Below are positions 9,300 through 16,860 of a stretch of DNA of 64,000 nucleotides, piece after piece. Position 1 is the stretch's first letter; each line of letters begins with the position of its first letter. A program made the translations under genes and the position numbers. The stretch comes from Culturomica massiliensis. GTDB lineage: Bacteria > Bacteroidota > Bacteroidia > Bacteroidales > Marinifilaceae. The stretch is from contig NZ_LT594621.1 in assembly GCF_900091655.1 (NCBI RefSeq), forward strand, positions 310,001 to 374,000. Reading direction: 5' to 3'. The notes beneath the pieces are model-generated. The model was not told the DNA's origin, did not search any database, and saw only the letters and a program-made list of their open reading frames with translations.

Positions 9300-10118
9300 C
9301 TACCAGGAGATGTAATCCGCCTCAGTCCACGAAACAGAAATATATGATGCTTCCTGTATACTTATTTTTCTAAATAAGGCAGACCTTTCTTTCCTTTGAT
9401 ATTCTTCATTATCCATGGATGGCATGCTCAAATATTTGTTCAACAGCGATTGAGATTTTCGCACCGGCTTACCGTCTAAATCAATTGCAGACCATTTGCC
9501 GTCCTTTTTAACCCAGAAGTATTGCCCTCTTACACTTATGACCGCATCATATATATATGGTGTAATCGGTGAAAGATATTTTTTGCTGTCTTTTCCCCAT
9601 AATATTCCCCATTTGCCATTTTTTTTACTGAGAATTGTACCACCCCAAAGAACAGCCTCGGCCGGTCCGAATTCTACCCATTTTGTCCCTGTCGGCAAAT
9701 AAAAAAACATTATTCCTTCATCGGTTTTGGCCTCTTCAAACAAAGGGCCTCCGCCGGATACACTTTTATTATGAGGTGCTTTTTGCTTACTGGAAACCAA
9801 AGATGTGAAACCTCTGCCCCCCAAAAGTTCTCCCCGCCAAGTATCAAGAGCATACATTTTACCGTTTTTGACTCCGATAAATAAATCTTTGATATAATAC
9901 GGGGAATTATAGGCTGAGAAGATACTGTCGTATTGACAAGGGATATATTCCGTCTTGCCACTTTTATGAACTATCCCCCATTGACGCTTCCCATCAATTT
10001 TCTTAATGATGAAGGAACAGTTTCCATCGGTTGGACGATATTCAGGAGAATTGCACGAACTCAAGGCTAAAGACATTATTCCCAGAAGTACTGAGACAAA
10101 AATCTTTGTTGTTTTCAT
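9300..10118 (-). CDS. WG-repeat lipoprotein, paralogue 1
   Basis: From the Met at 10118 the protein begins with a lipoprotein signal (MKTTKIFVSVLLGIMSLALSSC). Reading from an earlier Met would bury this signal. The mature part has WG-type repeats: IDGKRQWGIVHKSGKTEYIP with QYDSIF, then KNGKWGILWG with YIYDAVISV, then KKDGKWSAIDLDGKPV. WG repeats form small beta units of unknown binding role. It is very similar to the next gene over its whole length and shares about 80 bp of upstream DNA with it, so the pair arose by a recent tandem duplication. Function is unknown; it is likely anchored to a membrane. Confidence 0.75.
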   Translation of the reverse strand: MKTTKIFVSVLLGIMSLALSSCNSPEYRPTDGNCSFIIKKIDGKRQWGIVHKSGKTEYIPCQYDSIFSAYNSPYYIKDLFIGVKNGKMYALDTWRGELLGGRGFTSLVSSKQKAPHNKSVSGGGPLFEEAKTDEGIMFFYLPTGTKWVEFGPAEAVLWGGTILSKKNGKWGILWGKDSKKYLSPITPYIYDAVISVRGQYFWVKKDGKWSAIDLDGKPVRKSQSLLNKYLSMPSMDNEEYQRKERSALFRKISIQEASYISVSWTEADYISW

Positions 10119-10276
10119 AATCGAAATTATTAAGGTGACGCAATTGTTTTTACTTTTGATTTTCTCTTTACTACCGTTTTTGTCTATTTTCAACAACTAA
10201 ATATAAACCTTTAAAAACCCAACAGGTTTCGCTTCGAAGAGGGAAAACTGTTTTGGTTACAAAGATTCGCACCGCA

Positions 10277-11095
10277 TTACCAAGCCGTATATTTAGAATC
10301 GCTAACCTCAATATATGAGGCTTCTTGAATAGATAATTTAGCATCTTTTACATCGCGCTTTGCCTGAATAAGTTGATCAAAATCTAAATTGGGAAGCTTT
10401 TGGTACTTATTCAAAAGAGAAAATGATTTGCGTATCGGTTTATTATTTCTGTCAATAGCTGACCATTTGCCATCTTTTTTTACCCAGAAATAAATTTCCG
10501 CCACGCTAATAACAGCATCGTATATATATGGTGTAATCGGTGAAAGATACTTTTCACTTTTTTCTCCCCATAATATTCCCCATTTACCGTCCTTTTTACT
10601 AAGAATTGTTTCAGATCCCCAAAAAACAGACTCTGCCGGACCAAATTCTACCCATTTTATTTCTCCCAAAGGTAAATGAAAGAACATTATTCCCTCATCG
10701 GTTTGAGCTTCATTGAACAAACCTCCCCCGTATACGCTGCTATTATGCAATCTGTCATCATATTTGCTGGAAACCAGAGAGGTGAAACCTCTGCCATTTA
10801 ATAACTGTTTTCCACGATATGTCCAAGCATACATTTTTCCGTCTTTTACGGCGATAAACAGTTCATCGATATGATAAGGATGACCATAGGCAGAAAAAAT
10901 GCTGTCATATTGACAAGGAATGTATTCCTGTCCACTTCCAGAACTGACCATTCCCCATTGACGCTTCCCATCAATTTTTTTGATGATGAAGGAACACTTT
11001 CCATCTGTTGGACGATATTCGGGCGAATTACACGAACACATGGCTAAAGACATTACTCCCAGAAGTACTGAGACAAAAATCTTTGTTGTTTTCAT
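10277..11095 (-). CDS. WG-repeat lipoprotein, paralogue 2
   Basis: This is the close paralogue of the gene at 9300-10118, with the same lipoprotein signal (SLAMCSC), the same repeats (DGKRQWGMV, KDGKWGILWG, KKDGKWSAID) and the same length. The most divergent part is the C-terminal ~40 residues. The sequence just upstream of the start, from TTTTCATAATCG onward on the plus strand, is almost identical to that before paralogue 1. The two may be co-transcribed from the distal gene, since only 158 bases separate them. Function is unknown. Confidence 0.75.
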   Translation of the reverse strand: MKTTKIFVSVLLGVMSLAMCSCNSPEYRPTDGKCSFIIKKIDGKRQWGMVSSGSGQEYIPCQYDSIFSAYGHPYHIDELFIAVKDGKMYAWTYRGKQLLNGRGFTSLVSSKYDDRLHNSSVYGGGLFNEAQTDEGIMFFHLPLGEIKWVEFGPAESVFWGSETILSKKDGKWGILWGEKSEKYLSPITPYIYDAVISVAEIYFWVKKDGKWSAIDRNNKPIRKSFSLLNKYQKLPNLDFDQLIQAKRDVKDAKLSIQEASYIEVSDSKYTAW

Positions 11096-11247
11096 AATCG
11101 AAATTATTAAAGTGACGCAATTGTTTTTACTTTTGATTTTCTTTTTACAGCTCTTTTGTCTATTTTTCAACAAATAAAATAAATATATCTGTAAAAAATC
11201 AAAAAATTGTAACGATTGTTCGTTTTTTTGTTGTTTTAAGAAAGTCG

Positions 11248-11255
11248 CAAAGTTA
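11248..11255 (-). promoter_or_regulatory. Possible -7 element upstream of the WG lipoprotein pair
   Basis: The minus strand reads TAACTTTG, a full -7 match, about 150 bases before the paralogue 2 start. A TTTG partner box is not evident. The rest of 11096-11459 is AT-rich non-coding sequence in which I see no gene. Confidence 0.3.
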
Positions 11256-11459
11256 GAATCTCCCTTTCGGCAGAGCTTTTGTTTTGTCCTATCTTCGCTA
11301 GTGTTTCGATATGAAAGGATTTTTAGAATTTACCCATGTACCGATGATAACGCAATTCTCATTGGTATATGAATAGAATACGTCTGTAAATGGTGTTATA
11401 CTGTAAAATGGTATATAGTCGCCTATTTTTATGGTTTTAAACTTTAGATACTGTAATTT

Positions 11460-13313
11460 CTATTTTTCTGTGTAATTATAATCTAGGGTAGATATGATAT
11501 GTTCGAATCCGAATTGTAATTCTGCGTATCTGCAATTCGAACAATAGGTGTTACAACTACACATATCTTTGTTTAGATTATGTCGGGCTTTTACATGATC
11601 GTCACTTTCCCAGATTGCCTTAAAGGAAGTGTTTAGTATATTCCCAATTTTCGATTTGCTTGAATCTGTTAAATAATTACAGCATATATAGATATCTCCT
11701 TTAGGATCAATTATTACATGCATCGGAGATATCCAACATTTAAAATTATGGGGATAATATACATTTGGTAAAGACATGGCCACTTTGTCTTTAAAACTTG
11801 ATTTTATTTTTTCTGCATTTCTTAAAGACTGATATATTTCTTGTTCTATAGGAAATATAACATCGGAAGCTACAGTGCGTTCACTTCTGAATCTTATATG
11901 ATCGACTTTATCTAAAAATGTATGAATATCACCATTTACTGTTTTTACGAACGAATCTTTGTTTGTGGAACTCAAAAGATATTTAATTCCGATTTTTGTA
12001 TTTTTATACTTTGCGAAATTGTTTTGTTTTTTTTCATATAGCAAATTGACACCTTTGAGCCATGTGTTATATTTTGCTTTGAAAGTATTATTTTTTTCAT
12101 CGATATCGTCTTCGTTCAGTCTGCTTATTCGGATGTAATCGTTAAATATATAAAGAAGGTCATAATCTTTCAGCAGACTTTCAATTTGAAGTCCATTAGT
12201 GATAAGACCGAACTTTACGAGTGGTGATTTTTTTCTGACTTCCATTATAATATCAAGAATACCTCTAATTTCATCGGCTTCAAGGGGTTCTCCGCCACCT
12301 GAAAGTTCGATATTATTTATGTTACATGCGATTAATTGATTTAAAATATTTTTAAAATCATTTGCAGAGACAGCTATATTATCTCTTTTTTCTTTGAACA
12401 TACAAAATGAACATGAATTACTGCATTTATAGGTTGTGAAGATTATAGCTTGCTTAGGTGCTTGTTTATTGATGTCGATATTGGAATTGTTATAGTAACT
12501 TTTTTTTAGGGTTAGATAGTCTTTCCAGTATTTCAGATTATTTATCAAAACAATATCCTTATAAGGCGAGACAACTGTATGTTTTTCCCAGATGTTATCG
12601 AATTCTTTTTTGAATTCTCTAAATGAAGGACTCCAACTGCCTTTAATGGTAAATGTCGGTAAAGTATCAGCTTCGGCCTGTGTTGCCATATATAAAGTGA
12701 CAATCATAGTTCCATCTATCATTACGAATGAAAACGGTAAATCGACAGTAGAGAACCTTAAGTATGGCTTTTTGCTTTTCTCACCTTTGATTTGGTTGAT
12801 AAATTTCGTTTCGATATCTTCAATAGTTTTGTATATTTTTTTACTTAAAATAGATTGTGGTTGCAAATCCGATGGAGCTTCTTCCATACCCTCGCTGACT
12901 GATTTCAATTGTTGGGAATAGGGGTTTGAAGGAGATAAGAGTAGTATTTTGAAATCAGTGCCCTTGTTACACCATTGGGTAAATAATTGTATCTGCTTTT
13001 CTGAAAATGCTTTACTTAATGCTTGTCCCATAAAGATAACTTCTTTGGGCTGTTTGAATTGGTTATAGAATTTGCTCCAGTCGAATCTTGAACGTTTCTG
13101 GTAATATCCTACAATCCCTTTTATATTATTTATCCGAAGGAAATAAGTAATCCTATACCAATTTTTTACACATATGATTGTAATGGAAATACAGAATAGC
13201 AATACAGCCCCCCAAAAAAATAAAATCCATTGTGTATATTGAGGTAGAGTCGTTAGTATCCCTATTAAACCAATAACGGTTGATATATAGAATTTATAAT
13301 CGATATTTTTCAT
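11460..13313 (-). CDS. Membrane-anchored PLD-like / radical SAM / SPASM protein
   Basis: The 617-residue protein has three parts. Residues ~8-50 hold two membrane helices. Residues ~85-260 (EVIFMGQALSKAFSEKQIQL, then WCNKGTDFKILLLSP, later SFVMIDGTMIVTLY and SPSFREFKKEFDNIWE) resemble phospholipase D-like signalling domains (DUF5919 style) without obvious HKD motifs. From ~285 there is a radical SAM core with the CX3CX2C cluster motif (Cys297, Cys301, Cys304) and SAM-binding ELSGGGEPL. The C-terminus has SPASM-type cysteines (CWISP, ICCNY, CSCNTYCSNC) for extra Fe-S clusters. SPASM enzymes often modify peptides, but no precursor peptide is evident nearby. The gene is more AT-rich than its neighbours, suggesting transfer. 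It lies 226 bases after the large operon and may have its own promoter. Confidence 0.75.
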   Translation of the reverse strand: MKNIDYKFYISTVIGLIGILTTLPQYTQWILFFWGAVLLFCISITIICVKNWYRITYFLRINNIKGIVGYYQKRSRFDWSKFYNQFKQPKEVIFMGQALSKAFSEKQIQLFTQWCNKGTDFKILLLSPSNPYSQQLKSVSEGMEEAPSDLQPQSILSKKIYKTIEDIETKFINQIKGEKSKKPYLRFSTVDLPFSFVMIDGTMIVTLYMATQAEADTLPTFTIKGSWSPSFREFKKEFDNIWEKHTVVSPYKDIVLINNLKYWKDYLTLKKSYYNNSNIDINKQAPKQAIIFTTYKCSNSCSFCMFKEKRDNIAVSANDFKNILNQLIACNINNIELSGGGEPLEADEIRGILDIIMEVRKKSPLVKFGLITNGLQIESLLKDYDLLYIFNDYIRISRLNEDDIDEKNNTFKAKYNTWLKGVNLLYEKKQNNFAKYKNTKIGIKYLLSSTNKDSFVKTVNGDIHTFLDKVDHIRFRSERTVASDVIFPIEQEIYQSLRNAEKIKSSFKDKVAMSLPNVYYPHNFKCWISPMHVIIDPKGDIYICCNYLTDSSKSKIGNILNTSFKAIWESDDHVKARHNLNKDMCSCNTYCSNCRYAELQFGFEHIISTLDYNYTEK

Positions 13314-13539
13314 TTGATATGTAGTAATTATAGAAAATATTGTATATAGTCGACCTCCTTAATTTTTATTTTCAATTTTGATTTTATAAATATTAATTTT
13401 ACAGTGTGAATATGATGGTGTACAAATGTTTTAACTAAATGTTTTTCAAAAATAATATAAATAGCGAATAGTTGATTAATATTTGTAAAAAAATCTGATT
13501 ATATATTTGGTTTTAAGTTTAAATATTATTTCTCATAAA
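13314..13539. other. AT-rich intergenic gap between the radical SAM gene and the operon
   Basis: No gene is seen in these 226 bases. On the minus strand TATTTTTG at 13447-13454 is a half-match to a -7 box that could start the radical SAM transcript. No precursor-peptide ORF is convincing. Confidence 0.3.
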
Positions 13540-14415
13540 TTATTTATAGAGGATGGCGTTGATGCGTTTTTCTTCGTAGAGGATGAGGTGGTGGGTGGTT
13601 TGGGCGAGGGCGGATTTCAGGTGGTAAAGGTGGGTGCGTTCGGTGAGGCGTTCTTCCATGATCCGTTCGAGTTCGCGGCTGATGTTGTCGGTGGGGGCGA
13701 TTTCCATGACTTGCGGAATAACGATTTTCGGACCGGAGGATGCACCGGTATTTTCCTGCAGATAATCGTATTGGGAAAGGGTATAGTCCATCAGGCTGTC
13801 GTAGGTAAGTTTTTTACGGGAAGATAAGGTTTCTGCCAAAGGGATGTAATACAGAATGTCTTTGATAAAAGAACTGTATTCTGTTTGCACCTGCCGGACA
13901 AGATCCATGTATTTTTGTTCTTCCGGGGATAATTGAGAGGTGGTGAAGTAGAAGGAGGCGGTTACCATTTGGTATTCCAGATTTTTGTTGATCTCTGTCA
14001 GTATTTCTTTGGCATAGGTATAGTTTTTCATAGTGATGGAAGAGACGACGGTGTTCAGTACGTATAGATCGATGGCTTTCAGGTTTTCTGCCATCTCCTG
14101 TTTAAAGCCGGTCAGCCACTCTTGTTGCTGGGTATAGACGATGGTGTCGAGTTGCAGTATTTTCAGGTCGTGGTGGAGAACTCCCGTTTGTTGCAGCGTT
14201 TTGTTCAGAATGAGAATTGATATAATACCGCCCATAATACCGCCGATATAGCTGCCTCCGAAGTTGATCCAGGTCGGGACGTCGTCAGCACCTGCCATTA
14301 AGGTCAATGGATTCATTTTTACCAGGGCCCAGTTGATGGGAAAAGGAAGAAGCAGTGTCAATACCAATAGGACGAGAAGTTCTTTCCGTCCTATTGTAAA
14401 ATTATCGGTTTGCAT
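13540..14415 (-). CDS. Two-TM membrane protein of unknown function, last gene of the signalling/NRPS operon
   Basis: I do not recognise the family. Two hydrophobic segments lie at about residues 11-31 (ELLVLLVLTLLLPFPINWALV) and 52-70 (SYIGGIMGGIISILIL). They are followed by a long, mostly helical soluble region of ~220 residues, containing YTQQQEWLTGFKQEMAENLK and ending with LEYQM and HHLILYEEKR motifs. The layout (two TMs, then a helical domain) resembles small bacterial membrane sensors or scaffold proteins. It starts 4 bases after the stop of the A-PCP-TE gene, so it is almost certainly translated from the same mRNA and may export, anchor or respond to that enzyme's product. Confidence 0.7.
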   Translation of the reverse strand: MQTDNFTIGRKELLVLLVLTLLLPFPINWALVKMNPLTLMAGADDVPTWINFGGSYIGGIMGGIISILILNKTLQQTGVLHHDLKILQLDTIVYTQQQEWLTGFKQEMAENLKAIDLYVLNTVVSSITMKNYTYAKEILTEINKNLEYQMVTASFYFTTSQLSPEEQKYMDLVRQVQTEYSSFIKDILYYIPLAETLSSRKKLTYDSLMDYTLSQYDYLQENTGASSGPKIVIPQVMEIAPTDNISRELERIMEERLTERTHLYHLKSALAQTTHHLILYEEKRINAILYK

Positions 14416-14419
14416 TATT

Positions 14420-16849
14420 TTATGAGATAAAGAAAGTTAGTAATTGTTCCAGGGATTCGTCTTTGAAAAAGTTCCAATGGTCTGTCGGTAGGCGGAAAAC
14501 AGGAGCATCCGGGTAGTATTTGTTCCATAGCTTTTCGCAATTGTCGTATTCTTCTTTAAATATCCGGTAATTTTCTTCTGTCCAGGGCTCGTCGGGAGAT
14601 ATTCCGGCTTGTTGGTGAAACAGTCCGGATAAAATCACGACGACTTCTCCTTGGTATATGAGATTGGGCGTGGTTCGGAGGTATGTGTTTGTGATTTCAT
14701 TCCGTCGGCGGATCATTTCTTCGGAGTCTCCCGGGAATATCAGTAACGGATAATTTTGACTCAAAGCAGGATTTTGCCAGGCTTGTCCGTCCAGGGAAAA
14801 GACTTTGGGATTTATCCCGGCTGACCGGCGCAGCATTTCTGCCAGTCCGACGGCCAGTTCACCACCCATACAAAAGCCTGTAAGCGCATAAACTATACGT
14901 CCTTGGATCAAGGGTTGTACGGTCCGGACATAATAGTCCAGTAAACCTTGGGTGTCGGTTGCTACTTTCGGGAAATGATCGTATATGGCGTCGATGACTA
15001 AAAGATCATATTGAGAATACAGGCGGTCTGCAAACTGAAAATAGAGGTGGTTGAAGTAGGCTGCTCCGCATACCAGAATGATAACCGGTTTGTCGGGGCG
15101 TTGTTGTTTATACCAATAGATGGGGCATTGCCTTGAAGCTGTCAGTAGCCCGCGTACTGTTCCGGCGGTATAAACGGCCGCTACAGTGACCGGACACCCT
15201 TGCTCATTGGCTTCGGCGACGAGCTTCAGAATATCCAGTGAGGTCAGTCCTAAATCATTGATGAGGTTCACTTCAACACTGATTTCCGGAATACCCAGCA
15301 TGTTTTTCAGAATATTGCATAATATCTTTTCTCCGGAATGAACCGGCGGTATATACTCCTGGGCTGTAAGGGTAAAAGGTGGAAGGCTACGGGTATCTAT
15401 TTTATCGTTGATGTTGCGCCGGAAACAGTCTACTGTTTGCCATTGGTTGGGAATCATATATTGAGGGAGTTCAGCCCGTAATCGTTCTTTTACCTCTTCC
15501 AGGCGGAAGTTATGTTTGTCTGCCGGTTGCAGGTAGGCACCCAATAGTTGACGGCCGTTCTGTTCGATGACTGTAACGTAAGACTTCTCTATTTCCGGAT
15601 CTTTGTTCAGATGTTCCATAATTTCATTCAGTTCGATCCGGAATCCTCTGATTTTGACTTGGGAGTCTTTTCGTCCGATAAAGCGTAACGAACCGTCGGG
15701 CATCCTTTGTACCAGGTCGCCCGTTTTGTACAACCGTTCCCCGTGGTACAGGATAAAGGCTTTTTCATTTATTTCTTCGTTTCCGATGTATCCGGGAGAA
15801 ACCTGTAATCCACCCAGATAGAGTTCTCCCGTGATGTGACAGGAGACTTGTTTTCGCTCTTCATCCAGTACGTAACAAGTAATTCCTTTCAATGGATAAC
15901 CGATGTTGTCGTAGGGGGTATGGGCATTTACAATTCGTGTCGTACTCGCGACGGTATTTTCAGTCGGACCGTACATGTGTATCAGGGTATAAGATTGCTG
16001 TTTCAACCGGTCGAGTAGCTTTTCGCTGATGGCTTCTCCTCCGAAAAGTAATATTTCGAGAGAAGGGAAGTCGAGGTGGGGAAACAGGGTTAGGAGGGAG
16101 GGGGGGAGGGCAGCTACGTTCACTTTTTCCCTTTTAATCAGTTCGGTCAATAGGGATATGTCCTTTCGCTCTTCCTGGCTTGCGAGAACCAGCGTGCCTC
16201 CGGTGGGCAGGCAAAGCATCAGTTCCAGTATGGAGACATCAAAACCGACGCTGGCAAAAGCCAGGTATCGGTCGGTAGCGGGGTTTAGGCCATGTATTTC
16301 CAGGGCCGTCAGATTTTCTGTAAAGGTGCTTAAATTCATATAGCTGATCTGAACGCCTTTGGGATTTCCGGTTGTTCCGGAAGTATAGATGATGTATGCA
16401 CAGTCGTCGGGCCGGGTCTGTATATATCCGCAGGTACAATTTTGCGGGATTTGCGATAAATCGACGGAAAGCTGCCGGATACCGGGAATTTCCTTCGTTT
16501 TATCCGATGAATCTGTCAATAAAAGAGACAGGCCTGCGTTTTCAGCTATATATTGTTTGCGTTTTTCCGGGAGTTCCGGATCTAACGGAATATAAGTCGC
16601 GCCCAACCGGAAGATAGCCAGGATGGAAGGAATCAATGTACTGTTTCTGCTCATACAGATTCCGATGCGTATCTTCCGGAATTCCGTATCTTCCGGTATG
16701 GCTAAGTTTTCTTTGAGATACTGTGCGATTCCGGCTGAATAACTGTCCAGTTGGCGATAAGAAATGACACCGTCTTTTGCGATGAGGGCTGTTTTGTTAC
16801 CTTGTTCGGTTAATGTTTGAAAAAGTATTCTTTGAATGTTGTTTTTCAT
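14420..16849 (-). CDS. Mini-NRPS: adenylation-carrier-thioesterase protein
   Basis: The 809 residues divide into an adenylation domain (1-~495), a carrier domain (~505-575) and an alpha/beta-hydrolase thioesterase (~590-809). Adenylation motifs are complete: YTSGTTGNPKG (Lys164), FDVSILELM, MYGPTENTV, GELYLGG, YKTGDL, GRKDSQVKIRGFRIE and NDKIDTRSL with the A10 lysine. The carrier has LGLTSLDIL, with Ser537 as the 4'-phosphopantetheine site. The thioesterase nucleophile elbow is GFCMGG, so the nucleophile is Cys660 rather than the usual Ser; a late His in TDHWNFF can complete the triad. There is no condensation domain, so it should activate one amino or carboxylic acid and then release, dimerise or cyclise it. 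No phosphopantetheinyl transferase is in the window. Sandwiched between a TonB receptor gene and a two-TM gene. Confidence 0.88.
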   Translation of the reverse strand: MKNNIQRILFQTLTEQGNKTALIAKDGVISYRQLDSYSAGIAQYLKENLAIPEDTEFRKIRIGICMSRNSTLIPSILAIFRLGATYIPLDPELPEKRKQYIAENAGLSLLLTDSSDKTKEIPGIRQLSVDLSQIPQNCTCGYIQTRPDDCAYIIYTSGTTGNPKGVQISYMNLSTFTENLTALEIHGLNPATDRYLAFASVGFDVSILELMLCLPTGGTLVLASQEERKDISLLTELIKREKVNVAALPPSLLTLFPHLDFPSLEILLFGGEAISEKLLDRLKQQSYTLIHMYGPTENTVASTTRIVNAHTPYDNIGYPLKGITCYVLDEERKQVSCHITGELYLGGLQVSPGYIGNEEINEKAFILYHGERLYKTGDLVQRMPDGSLRFIGRKDSQVKIRGFRIELNEIMEHLNKDPEIEKSYVTVIEQNGRQLLGAYLQPADKHNFRLEEVKERLRAELPQYMIPNQWQTVDCFRRNINDKIDTRSLPPFTLTAQEYIPPVHSGEKILCNILKNMLGIPEISVEVNLINDLGLTSLDILKLVAEANEQGCPVTVAAVYTAGTVRGLLTASRQCPIYWYKQQRPDKPVIILVCGAAYFNHLYFQFADRLYSQYDLLVIDAIYDHFPKVATDTQGLLDYYVRTVQPLIQGRIVYALTGFCMGGELAVGLAEMLRRSAGINPKVFSLDGQAWQNPALSQNYPLLIFPGDSEEMIRRRNEITNTYLRTTPNLIYQGEVVVILSGLFHQQAGISPDEPWTEENYRIFKEEYDNCEKLWNKYYPDAPVFRLPTDHWNFFKDESLEQLLTFFIS

Positions 16850-16860
16850 CTGTTTGTGAT

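Noticed and set aside
13507..13827. Plus-strand open frames over the operon (for example 13507-13827 and 16813-17328)
   Set aside because: They lie opposite well-supported coding sequence and their residues have no domain signature; they are antisense shadows.
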